From Treponema sp. (GTDB lineage: Bacteria > Spirochaetota > Spirochaetia > Treponematales > Breznakiellaceae): 13,460 nucleotides of DNA. The stretch covers positions 1-13,460 of the forward strand of contig JAISWN010000342.1 of the NCBI GenBank assembly GCA_031271075.1, given 5' to 3'. How positions within the stretch are numbered: the first letter of the stretch is position 1; the number at the start of each line of letters is the position of its first letter. This document shows positions 6,245 to 13,192 of the stretch, in pieces. Position numbers and translations under genes: made by a program. Under the pieces are notes generated by a model. That model did not search any database and was not told the DNA's origin. It saw nothing but the letters and a program-made list of their open reading frames with translations.

Positions 6245-7521
6245 TAAATTAAATTGACAAAGGCCAGCGAAAAGAAAGGAACAAAAGTAAGCAAAAGGAG
6301 GCACGCAAAGAGCAGGGCATAGAAAGGCGGCGCCTCCCTGATAAACGCGCCGAGTTTACATTTTGTAACTCCGCAGGTAACAAACATGAGTGTCCCCATG
6401 GGGGGCGATATGGCGCCTATGGCCATGTTGAAAATAAAGATCATGGCAAACTGAATATCGTCAATACCAAAGGCCCGGGCCACGGGTACAAAAAGAGGCA
6501 CCAGCACAATCATGCTGGCGTTGCCTTCAATAAACATACCCACGATCAAAAGAAAGACATTGATGATCAAGAGAAAAATATATTTATTTGAAACATGGGT
6601 GATGATAAACTGGGTCAGCCGCTGGGGTATCTGCTCCCGGGTGAGTATCCACGCGAAGGCGGAAGCGGCGCCGACAATAAGCATGATGGAAGCGGTGGTA
6701 GCGACGGTTTCCTTGAGAGTCTGAATTATAGCCTTTAGGCTGAATTCCCTGAAAAAAATCGAGAGCGCCACCGCGTATACGACCGCTACAGCGCCCGCTT
6801 CGGTTGGGGTAAAGACGCCAATCCTGATTCCGCCGATAATCACAACCGGAAGCAGGAGGGGGAAAAAGGCGGATTTCGCCGCTTTCCAGAATGACAGGCT
6901 TTCTGTCGTCTCGTTTTTATATCCCCTCCGGACGGAAATAAAGGCGACCAATATCATCAGCGCAAGGCACAGAAGAAGGCCCGGGCCGATTCCTGCGACA
7001 AACAGTTTCCCGATGGAAACATTGGCGATGGAGCCGTAAATTATCATGGCGATTCCGGGCGGAATCAGGGGCGTAATCATGGCGGAAACCGCGGTAACCA
7101 CCGAGGAAAACTCCTTGGAAAATCCTCTTTTCTCCATTTCCGGCACCAGCATCTTGGCTTCCATCGCCGCGTCGGCCAGATTGGAACCCGAAAGCCCCCC
7201 CATAAGGGTGGAAAGGAGAACGTTCACCTGGGCAAGGCCGCCGGGAATGGGGCGCACACAAACTTCACAGAAACGCATAATCCGGGACGTAACCCCGGTA
7301 TAATTCATGATGACCCCGGAACAGACGAAAAAGGAGACGGCAAGCAAAGGAATGTTCTCGATCCCTGCGATGACCCGCTGGGCCATGATCTGCGGGGGCA
7401 GATCGGGGCTCAGTATAAAATAGACGAAGGGCCCGGAAAGAACGGCTATAAACACCGGGGCCTTTAAAAACAGCAGTATAAACATTACCGCGGTGGCGAC
7501 GATTATTACCCAGGAGCTCAT
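6241..7521 (-). CDS. TRAP transporter large permease subunit (DctM-type)
   Basis: Integral membrane transport subunit of 426 residues, normal length for the DctM family, with about a dozen hydrophobic segments. It carries GGLSGSNLADAAMEAKMLVP in the first third, TPLIPPGIAMIIYG, FTPTEAGAVAVVYA in the middle and GAISPPMGTLMFVTCG near the end; the SGS and TPTEAG motifs lie in the sodium- and substrate-coupling scaffold of this family. TRAP systems drive uptake of carboxylates or sugar acids with the Na+ gradient. The start overlaps the stop of the small-subunit gene as ATGA, implying translational coupling. It is the last gene of the TRAP operon; no terminator is visible before the next promoter, whose -35 box overlaps its stop codon, so read-through into the ABC operon is possible. 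Confidence 0.95.
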   Translation of the reverse strand: MSSWVIIVATAVMFILLFLKAPVFIAVLSGPFVYFILSPDLPPQIMAQRVIAGIENIPLLAVSFFVCSGVIMNYTGVTSRIMRFCEVCVRPIPGGLAQVNVLLSTLMGGLSGSNLADAAMEAKMLVPEMEKRGFSKEFSSVVTAVSAMITPLIPPGIAMIIYGSIANVSIGKLFVAGIGPGLLLCLALMILVAFISVRRGYKNETTESLSFWKAAKSAFFPLLLPVVIIGGIRIGVFTPTEAGAVAVVYAVALSIFFREFSLKAIIQTLKETVATTASIMLIVGAASAFAWILTREQIPQRLTQFIITHVSNKYIFLLIINVFLLIVGMFIEGNASMIVLVPLFVPVARAFGIDDIQFAMIFIFNMAIGAISPPMGTLMFVTCGVTKCKLGAFIREAPPFYALLFACLLLLTFVPFFSLAFVNLIY

Positions 7522-8003
7522 TCTGTTTCTCCTTTGCCAAAAAGCCGGATCAATACCGAAAGGGTATAATTAACTATCATAATAACGCATCCCGCGGGAA
7601 ACGCGGCATAGGTTATAAAATAGGGAATGTCCAGTATCTCGGAGGTACGCCGCGTCCTGTACATCTGGGCGGCAAAATTCGCGCTCTGTACCGCGAAATA
7701 AGCAAGGATAATGATGGAAAAGGCATAAATAACAAACTCAATAACTTTCCGCGGCCCCGGAGGGAAATGATCCACAAGAAAGTCAATGGCCACATGGCTG
7801 CCGGTCCTGAAGCCCGCGCCGGCCCCGAAAAACACAACAAATACAATACAGAAAAGCTGAACCTCTTCACCCCAGATTATCGGGCGGTTGATAAAATACC
7901 TCATGATAACCGCTCCGAAGGTAACGATAATGAGTACCGCCAGGGCCGAACAGGATACAACATAGTCAAAATTGAGAAACTTCTCAACACGTTTATAGTT
8001 CAT
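7518..8003 (-). CDS. TRAP transporter small permease subunit (DctQ-type)
   Basis: Small membrane subunit of 161 residues with four hydrophobic helices, about the usual size. Recognisable DctQ features are the first helix followed by GAVIMRYFINRPIIWGEEV, then GAGAGFRTGSHVAIDFLVD, and a final helix IPYFITYAAFPAGCVIMIVN. An open frame extends to 8117 into the binding-protein gene, but the ATG at 8001-8003 has a GGAG site 5 nt upstream and gives the family's normal N-terminus (MNYKRVEKFLNFDYVV). It sits 62 nt after the binding-protein gene, with a hairpin in the gap, and overlaps the large-subunit gene by 4 nt. Confidence 0.92.
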   Translation of the reverse strand: MNYKRVEKFLNFDYVVSCSALAVLIIVTFGAVIMRYFINRPIIWGEEVQLFCIVFVVFFGAGAGFRTGSHVAIDFLVDHFPPGPRKVIEFVIYAFSIIILAYFAVQSANFAAQMYRTRRTSEILDIPYFITYAAFPAGCVIMIVNYTLSVLIRLFGKGETE

Positions 8004-8020
8004 CGCGGCTCCAAAATCAG

Positions 8021-8051
8021 AAAAGCCCCTGAAAACAATTGTCTCCAGGGG
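8021..8051 (-). terminator. Hairpin between TRAP binding-protein and permease genes, likely attenuator
   Basis: On the minus strand CCCCTG pairs with CAGGGG, and the stem can be extended inwards through ACAA/TTGT with two G-T pairs. It is followed by CTTTTCT, a short weak T-run. The position suggests partial termination or 3'-end protection that keeps binding protein in excess over membrane subunits. Confidence 0.5.
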
Positions 8052-8065
8052 GTGTAGGATTACAG

Positions 8066-9079
8066 CTAGTTTACCGCCTTCGCCCTGCTGACGGTCTCGA
8101 AGAGGCCGGGGGTCCATTTTGATGTGATCTCCGGCAAGCTGTAGAAGGCCTTGGCCTGGGCCTGGAACACGGCCTGGTCAACAGTGATGATTTCCACCCC
8201 TTCGGCCTTGAACTTGGCAATGTACTCACTGTCAGCCTCTTGCTGGAGCTTGTTGTTGTAGAGGCCCGCTTCCCTCCCCGACTCCACAAGGGCTTTCTGA
8301 TGTTCCGGCGAGAGGGAGTTGAAGAACTTTTCCCCGCAGAACCAGGAGGTGATGAGTTTTATGTGGGCGTCCAGGGTAAGGTACTTGGCGACTTCCTGAA
8401 ACTTACCGCCATAAAGAACCGGCAGGGGATTCTCTACCCCATCCACAACTCCCTGCTGTAAGGCGGTATACACCTCCCCCAAGGGAAGGGGCGTGGGGCT
8501 GGCGCCCATCACCTCGGTTCCCTTTACCTGGATGATGTTATTGGGTACCCGGAGTTTCAGCCCCTTAAAGTCCGCCACGGTACGGATGGGCCTCTTTGTC
8601 AGGGTATGGCGGTCTCCGTAGATGAAATTTGCCGCCAGAACATGGAGGCCCTGGGCCTGGAGGAGCTTCATCTGCCCGGCCCACCAGTCGCTCCCGACCA
8701 GTTTCCACGCCTCATCCCAGCTTGCGAAAAGATAGGGAGCCATGGTGATTCCCAGATCGGGAACCCCCCGGTCAGCAAAGAACGCGCCGTCGGCCAGCGT
8801 TATCGACGACATCCCGGCAAGCATCTGATCGATAATCTCATTCTTTGTCCCCAACTGGCTGGAAGGAAATACCTGCATTTCCATGGTGCCGTTTGTCTTT
8901 TCTTCCAGGAGACGCTTCCACTCGCGGATCGCCAGGTCAACCGGTTCGCCGGGATTGTTTTCGTATCCGATTTGTACCACGACCTTTTTCCCCGCCGCCG
9001 CGCCGTCTGCCGAACCTTTCGCGTAAAGGCCCGAAAGCGCCACAACCAATACCAGAAATCCCAGAAACAGTTTTTTCAT
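8066..9079 (-). CDS. TRAP transporter substrate-binding protein (DctP-type)
   Basis: Periplasmic solute receptor of 337 residues. The signal peptide MKKLFLGFLVLVVALSGLYA ends at about Ala20, without a lipobox Cys. Family motifs: SSQLGTKNEIIDQMLAG (73-89), FKGLKLRVPNN (171-181) whose Arg177 is the conserved carboxylate-binding residue, and ALQQGVVDGVENP (206-218). The Arg indicates a ligand with a carboxylate group; the exact acid is unknown. The start has GGAGGAGGAG at 5-nt spacing. It is the first gene of the TRAP operon, transcribed away from the GntR gene, with the promoter at 9155-9183 and an operator on the start site. Confidence 0.95.
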   Translation of the reverse strand: MKKLFLGFLVLVVALSGLYAKGSADGAAAGKKVVVQIGYENNPGEPVDLAIREWKRLLEEKTNGTMEMQVFPSSQLGTKNEIIDQMLAGMSSITLADGAFFADRGVPDLGITMAPYLFASWDEAWKLVGSDWWAGQMKLLQAQGLHVLAANFIYGDRHTLTKRPIRTVADFKGLKLRVPNNIIQVKGTEVMGASPTPLPLGEVYTALQQGVVDGVENPLPVLYGGKFQEVAKYLTLDAHIKLITSWFCGEKFFNSLSPEHQKALVESGREAGLYNNKLQQEADSEYIAKFKAEGVEIITVDQAVFQAQAKAFYSLPEITSKWTPGLFETVSRAKAVN

Positions 9080-9163
9080 AAAAACTCCTCCTCCAAAAAA
9101 ATAATAATCCCGGAAATTAAACCCGGATTAATTCCGCAGTATGTATACAAGGGAAGTATACAT
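9071..9163. repeat. Direct repeat copy B (promoter/operator/leader), 91/93 identical to 6132-6224
   Basis: The copy next to the GntR gene. With copy A it brackets the complete dctPQM-type cassette, so one recombination between the copies would delete exactly the TRAP operon and leave the ABC operon under an intact promoter. Confidence 0.95.
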
Positions 9164-9164
9164 A
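9140..9164. promoter_or_regulatory. GntR-type operator (TATGTATAC-N7-GTATACATA)
   Basis: Perfect 9-bp inverted repeat with the same 7-nt centre as at 6202-6224, covering the -10 box and start point of the TRAP operon. It lies in the divergent region shared with the GntR gene. Confidence 0.82.
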
Positions 9165-9183
9165 GGCGATCCGGGGCTGTCAA
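9155..9183 (-). promoter_or_regulatory. Sigma70 promoter of the TRAP operon
   Basis: On the minus strand TTGACA (9183-9178), 17 nt, TATACT (9160-9155). The likely start point falls near 9148, inside the operator, leaving a leader of about 70 nt. Confidence 0.85.
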
Positions 9184-9221
9184 CAAAAATCTTTAAATCT
9201 TTGCCGGCCCTAATCTTCCGC

Positions 9222-9249
9222 TTTACAGAACCGGCCTTTTAGTATAGAT
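9222..9249 (+). promoter_or_regulatory. Weak candidate promoter and operator half-site of the GntR gene
   Basis: TTTACA (9222-9227) and TATAGA (9243-9248) are 15 nt apart, short of ideal. GTATAGAT at 9242-9249 matches the operator arm GTATACAT at 7 of 8 positions, so autoregulation is possible. If this -10 is right, transcription would start only a few bases before the ATG at 9258. Confidence 0.35.
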
Positions 9250-9257
9250 TTTTTTGC

Positions 9258-9920
9258 ATGGTTAGCCTCAAGCTGTTTGCCTATAATGCCATTAAAGAAA
9301 AAATTATTCACTGCGAGTATCCCCCAAACGCCCTGTTGAACGAAGAGATCATAAAGCGGGATCTTCACGTCAGCCGCACTCCCATCAGGGACGCCCTGGG
9401 CCGCCTGGAACAGGAGAATATCATTAAAATACTTCCCAAGAGGGGTATTTTGGTTACAGGCATTACTTTGGAAGATGTCGATCAGATATTCGAGACCCGC
9501 CTCCTTATCGAGCCGTATACGGTGAACAAATACGGAAAAACCATTGATCCCGCCATCTACACGGAATTCCTTGGTTTTTTTTCCGCTAAACCGGAAAAGG
9601 CCGACACTGACACGATAAACCGGAAAGACAATGATTTTCATCTGCAGTTTATCGCCGCGTCGAACAACCCTTATCTTATCCAGGCAAACGAGTACCCTTT
9701 CTTTCAGGATATGAGGCTGCGCATTTTAAGCGGCAATATGGGGAAGGAACGGATCAAAGTTTCGCAAACCGAACACTGCGCCATTGTCCAATACTGCTGT
9801 GAAAAGGACTGGAAAAACGCCGCCAGGGCCCTCAAAGAACATCTGGTTTTTTCAAAAGACAGAGCCCTGGAAGTAGTGGGCAACCTGAAGAAAACCCCCA
9901 TACTATTGTCGGCGGTATGA
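9258..9920 (+). CDS. GntR family transcriptional regulator with FCD ligand-binding domain
   Basis: DNA-binding regulator of 220 residues. A winged helix occupies about residues 5-68, with LNEEIIKRDLHVSRTPIRDA and then KRGILVTGI as the wing. The C-terminal FCD domain retains the putative metal/ligand residues Asp124 and His128 (DNDFH), His173 (EHCAI) and His195 (KEHL). FCD proteins usually sense carboxylates or sugar acids. It is the only long plus-strand gene, divergent from the TRAP operon and convergent with the LarA-like gene (28 nt between stops). GTATAC operators at three neighbouring promoters make it the likely local repressor (inference). The ATG at 9258 has no ribosome site (the sequence before it is a T-run then GC), and an in-frame TAG at 9240-9242 rules out an earlier start, so the mRNA may be leaderless or poorly translated. 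Confidence 0.92.
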   Translation: MVSLKLFAYNAIKEKIIHCEYPPNALLNEEIIKRDLHVSRTPIRDALGRLEQENIIKILPKRGILVTGITLEDVDQIFETRLLIEPYTVNKYGKTIDPAIYTEFLGFFSAKPEKADTDTINRKDNDFHLQFIAASNNPYLIQANEYPFFQDMRLRILSGNMGKERIKVSQTEHCAIVQYCCEKDWKNAARALKEHLVFSKDRALEVVGNLKKTPILLSAV

Positions 9921-9948
9921 AGTTAAGGCTGTTCCAAAACGCTCAAGT

Positions 9949-11229
9949 TCACCACAAATTTCCTTCGCCGTTAAAGGCCCAGGGTTCCGGCTCCGACTCC
10001 ACGGTAATCCGGGGATTCTTTTCACCTTCGGCCCGCATTGCTTCGGAGATCCAAAAAGTTTCAGTATGGAGGCTGTCGGCGATACGGATGATCCGGGGCT
10101 TGGATCTGTCTATGCCCGTACAGGTTCTAAGGGCAAGCTGTACCGCTTCCCGGTCCGTCTCAAGGATGCAGGGGATACGGACAAATTCAAGGCTCCGGGC
10201 GGTGATGACGTTTATATATGTGGCCTCGTAATCTATCTTGTTGAACAGCCGCCGGGTTATGGTATGGGCCGCTCCTATTCCCACAGCCGCGCCGTGGGTC
10301 GCCTGGGTAAGATCCAGCACCACCGTCCTCTGGCTTTTCAATCCTCCCGACACAAAGGGGGAACAGGGACTGGCGCCGGTAACGTTGGGGTCCATCCCGT
10401 CGCCTGAAATATCCTTCCCGATGCGGTCTATCACCAGGACATCGGCTTCGGCAAAGGGGATCAGGGGAAGATGGCCCCGGGCCTCTTCCAGCAAAAGCGG
10501 TTCCTCCGCTTCTATCTCGTCGGGGCGGAGGGCGGCGAGTTTACAGGTTTCGCCGTAGGCGTTTTCCAGTATCGCCAGGCCCAGGGCTATGGGGGCCTTC
10601 TTGAGGATGCAGCGCCCGAAGAGGGGCACCAGGCGGGCCATGCGGCCAAAGCCGGCCTCGTGGCAGATGTCGGCGCCTTCCCGTTTTCCCAGGCCTATGG
10701 TCATCATCTTCATAAGGCCGCTCTCGTAGGGGCCGTGAAAATCCGTGTGGGGTTTGATCCGTGCCGTCAGGATAATGCCGTCCGACTCCGCCGCGTTACG
10801 GTCTATCCGTACCGAATGGCCCTCTTCGGTTTCTCCAATCACCACCGTTTCCATACCGGAGACGATGGGGCAGCCGATAAATTCCTCGGTAACCCCGTAG
10901 CCTTCGATAAGGGCCTTCTGCCCCGGGCCGGTAGCGCCGCCGTGGCTCCCCATAGCGGGAACCACAAAGGGCCGGGCGCCTTTGGACTTTACGAAAGCGG
11001 CAAGGGTCCTGATAATTTCGGCAATATTGGCAATCCCCCGGCTTCCGCAGGTTATGGCTATCCTCATGTCCCTCCTGATGGGATCTCCCAGCCGGGGCAG
11101 GGAGAGTTCCGCGTTAATCGCCGCCGGAATAGCATCCCTGGTTATACTGTCCCGCTCAAACTTCTGCCTGACCTTCACCATCCGGGGAAGCTCTGTTTCC
11201 GCGCATAACCGGCTTATAATTCCGCTCAT
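9949..11229 (-). CDS. LarA/DUF2088 family protein (nickel-dependent 2-hydroxyacid racemase/epimerase-like)
   Basis: About 426 residues. The N-terminal half matches the lactate-racemase (LarA, DUF2088) family: a nucleotide-type strand ITCGSRGI, VPAMGSHGGATGPGQ with His96, RIKPHTDFHGPYESGLMKMM with His161, His165 and Lys174, and DICHEAGFGRM with His190. These His and Lys residues are candidate counterparts of the nickel-pincer cofactor and catalytic residues of LarA. Characterised relatives racemise or epimerise different 2-hydroxyacids, including a sugar acid. No cofactor-synthesis genes (larB, larC, larE) are in the window, so the cofactor would have to come from elsewhere. Two adjacent ATGs exist (11232, 11229); GGAGG lies only 1 nt before the first and 4 nt before the second, favouring the second. 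It is the last gene of the SDR-transaldolase-LarA operon; its ribosome site overlaps the transaldolase stop. Confidence 0.82.
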   Translation of the reverse strand: MSGIISRLCAETELPRMVKVRQKFERDSITRDAIPAAINAELSLPRLGDPIRRDMRIAITCGSRGIANIAEIIRTLAAFVKSKGARPFVVPAMGSHGGATGPGQKALIEGYGVTEEFIGCPIVSGMETVVIGETEEGHSVRIDRNAAESDGIILTARIKPHTDFHGPYESGLMKMMTIGLGKREGADICHEAGFGRMARLVPLFGRCILKKAPIALGLAILENAYGETCKLAALRPDEIEAEEPLLLEEARGHLPLIPFAEADVLVIDRIGKDISGDGMDPNVTGASPCSPFVSGGLKSQRTVVLDLTQATHGAAVGIGAAHTITRRLFNKIDYEATYINVITARSLEFVRIPCILETDREAVQLALRTCTGIDRSKPRIIRIADSLHTETFWISEAMRAEGEKNPRITVESEPEPWAFNGEGNLW

Positions 11230-11238
11230 CATTCCTCC

Positions 11239-12279
11239 TCATAAAACAAGAAGTTGCTGCCAGCCCTTGTCGAATCCGTTCAGGGTCATGGTTACGCCCC
11301 CATAGGAGTCAAATTCGTCTATGGAGAGCCCTTCAGGTTCATAGGCCATGCCGAATTCGGGGAGGGCCCTGGCGACCCGATCCACGGCCCCATCGTCCAC
11401 AGGGGCGTCGATCCTCTTTTCCCGTCTGATCTCCCCCTTCCTGTCCGCTTCGATCAGGAGATCCTGGATCTTGGGGTGAATAGTCATCTCGAACAGGCCG
11501 CCTGAAATTTCGGAGACCTGCCTGGCGCAGCGGAAGGCCGCGGGCATTATGGTCAGGGCGTAACCCCTGGTTTTAAAGATCCGATAGGCGCGCTTGATCA
11601 CCGCCAGCACCGCCGTCTCCAGATCTTCGGTTGACACGGGGTTTCCCCGTTCGGCGTTGAGTCCGGCCAGGTAATCCTGGAGGCGGCCCTGCACGAGGGC
11701 GCAGGTGGAAGCCGGGACAGGGAGGCCGGCCTTTTTCGCCCTGGCGCAGCCCCGTTCGTAGGCCTCCGCCGCGGCAATGACCTGCGCCGCCGAAACACAG
11801 ACCGTCGCGGTGGTCGGGATTCCCAGGGCCGCCAGTTCTTCAAGCACAAAGATGCCGGCCCTGGTTCCGGGGATCTTTACCATCACGTTTTTTCCAAAGC
11901 CGCTGATGATCCTGCCCATGTCCAGCATGGCCTGGGCGTCCCCCCCAAGCCGGGGTTCCACCTGGCTGCGGACATAGCCGGTTTTTCCCTTTGTTTTTTC
12001 GTAAACCGGCAGGAACTCCCCGGCTATTTCGGATACCAGAACGCGGAAATATTCCAGTACCTTCTCCCTGCCTGAATATTTGGCCCGGACCGCTTCAATC
12101 TTTTCCTGAAAGCGGCCGGCATTGACCGTCAGGGCCTCAAAGGACAGGGGCGGGTTGGTTGTGCAGCCCACAGCCCCGTATTGAAGGGCCTCCATGTAAT
12201 CATCCCGCAGGGCGGAATCGTTGCACCAGCGGCTTTCAGTATTTTCAGCCATCCATTTTAAATAAAGATTCTCACGCAT
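11239..12279 (-). CDS. Transaldolase-family protein (class I aldolase) with an atypical active site
   Basis: Cytoplasmic TIM-barrel enzyme of 346 residues. TTNPPLSFEAL (40-50) matches the TTNPSL block, VMVKIPGTRAG (132-142) holds the Schiff-base Lys135, GIPTTATVCVSAAQ (153-166) is the following strand, and MPAAFR (245-250) keeps the phosphate-site Arg. By hand alignment, Gln106 (SQVEPRL) stands where transaldolase has its catalytic Glu, as in fructose-6-phosphate aldolase, and Val162 stands where transaldolase has Phe and the aldolase Tyr. It may thus cleave an unusual ketose or ketose phosphate. The frame opens with TTG at 12294, but that stretch contains the AAGGAG ribosome site of the ATG at 12277-12279, which I chose. 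It is the second gene of the operon, 48 nt after the dehydrogenase gene and 9 nt before the LarA-like gene. Confidence 0.85.
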   Translation of the reverse strand: MRENLYLKWMAENTESRWCNDSALRDDYMEALQYGAVGCTTNPPLSFEALTVNAGRFQEKIEAVRAKYSGREKVLEYFRVLVSEIAGEFLPVYEKTKGKTGYVRSQVEPRLGGDAQAMLDMGRIISGFGKNVMVKIPGTRAGIFVLEELAALGIPTTATVCVSAAQVIAAAEAYERGCARAKKAGLPVPASTCALVQGRLQDYLAGLNAERGNPVSTEDLETAVLAVIKRAYRIFKTRGYALTIMPAAFRCARQVSEISGGLFEMTIHPKIQDLLIEADRKGEIRREKRIDAPVDDGAVDRVARALPEFGMAYEPEGLSIDEFDSYGGVTMTLNGFDKGWQQLLVL

Positions 12280-12327
12280 GTAAAACTCCTTCAAAATTTA
12301 TCCTTAACCCACTCAGGCTGCCAGGGA

Positions 12328-13086
12328 TTAGCCCATCCAGAATCCGCCGTTAATGTCCAGGGCGATCCCCGTTACATAACCGGCTTCCTCGCTGGCAAGA
12401 TAGCAGATACCGGCTGCCACATCGTCCGACTCGCCTATCCTGCCCAGGACATTCTGTCCTTCCAGGATCTTCATCTGTTCCGCCGTGTAGGCGTCCATAA
12501 TGGGCGTCCGGGTGGGGCCGGGGCAGACCGCGTTTACGGTGATCCCCAGGGGGCCCAGGTGGCGGGCGCAGCCCCGGGTGATTGCGATCATGCCCCCCTT
12601 GGAGGCGGCGTAGCTCATGGAGTTGCCCACCCCGCCCATCCTGCCGGCCACCGAGGCGATATTGATTATCCGGGGATGTTTGCTTTTTGTTAAATAGGGA
12701 AGGGCCTTCTGTATCATAAAAAAGGAACCGGTAAGGTTCACCTTAAGGATTTTTTCCCATTCTTCCAACTGGATTTCCGGTATTTTCGCGGCGCTCAAAA
12801 TACCCGCGCCGTTTACCAGAACGTCCAGCCCGCCGAATCGTTCTGCCGCCGCCTCAACGGCCCTGCCGATGGACGCATGATCCGAAACATCGCAGACCAG
12901 GGGAAAGGCTTCGGCTCCGCCTGAGGCGTTGAGTCCGGCAGCCATCTTTTCAAGCTTTTCCCCGTTCATGTCCACAAGGGCCGTCTTCATCCCGTTCCGG
13001 CACATCATTCTGGCGGTATGAAAGCCGATACCCTGGGCCGCGCCGGTTACCATGGCAACGCGGCCCTCCAAGGTCAAGAACCCCAT
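12328..13086 (-). CDS. Short-chain dehydrogenase/reductase (SDR, classical type)
   Basis: NAD(P)-dependent oxidoreductase of 252 residues, the standard classical SDR length. Motifs: TGAAQGIG cofactor loop (14-21), Asp39 at the end of strand 2, which favours NAD(H), CDVSD (65-69), NGAG (92-95), Asn117, and catalytic Ser145, Tyr159 and Lys163 (YAASK), then PGPTRTP. The substrate is probably a hydroxyl or keto group of a sugar, polyol or sugar acid, by family and context. The ATG at 13084-13086 has AGGAGG 7 nt upstream. It is the first gene of the enzyme operon, under a consensus promoter (13164-13192) with a GTATAC operator in the leader. Confidence 0.93.
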   Translation of the reverse strand: MGFLTLEGRVAMVTGAAQGIGFHTARMMCRNGMKTALVDMNGEKLEKMAAGLNASGGAEAFPLVCDVSDHASIGRAVEAAAERFGGLDVLVNGAGILSAAKIPEIQLEEWEKILKVNLTGSFFMIQKALPYLTKSKHPRIINIASVAGRMGGVGNSMSYAASKGGMIAITRGCARHLGPLGITVNAVCPGPTRTPIMDAYTAEQMKILEGQNVLGRIGESDDVAAGICYLASEEAGYVTGIALDINGGFWMG

Positions 13087-13124
13087 ACAGAAACCTCCTG
13101 CAAACTCATTGTTGTATTCTTATG

Positions 13125-13147
13125 ATGTATACTTACAATGTATATAA
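13125..13147. promoter_or_regulatory. Third, degenerate GntR-type operator in the SDR leader
   Basis: The left arm ATGTATAC is identical to the transporter operators; then 7 nt (TTACAAT) and a right arm starting GTATA (GTATATAA). Geometry is 8-7-8 as at the other two sites. It lies roughly 10-32 nt past the predicted start point, so a bound regulator would act as a roadblock rather than by covering the -10 box. Confidence 0.65.
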
Positions 13148-13163
13148 CAAAGAAGATGTTAAA

Positions 13164-13192
13164 ATTATATCCCCGGTTTTCTGTTCTGTCAA
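13164..13192 (-). promoter_or_regulatory. Consensus sigma70 promoter of the SDR-transaldolase-LarA operon
   Basis: On the minus strand TTGACA (13192-13187), 17 nt, TATAAT (13169-13164), a perfect match to consensus. The likely start is near 13157, about 70 nt before the ATG. A duplicated TTGACA lies 14 nt further upstream. Confidence 0.88.

Noticed and set aside
10471..11208. A 245-residue open frame on the plus strand
   Set aside because: Antisense to the LarA-like gene; no domain signature is seen, and the minus-strand frame has conserved motifs throughout.
11239..12279. Identification of the locus as a sulfoquinovose (sulfo-transaldolase) pathway
   Set aside because: A transaldolase and a dehydrogenase are shared with that pathway, but no sulfoquinovosidase, isomerase or sulfonate exporter is in the window. 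The evidence is too thin to name the substrate.
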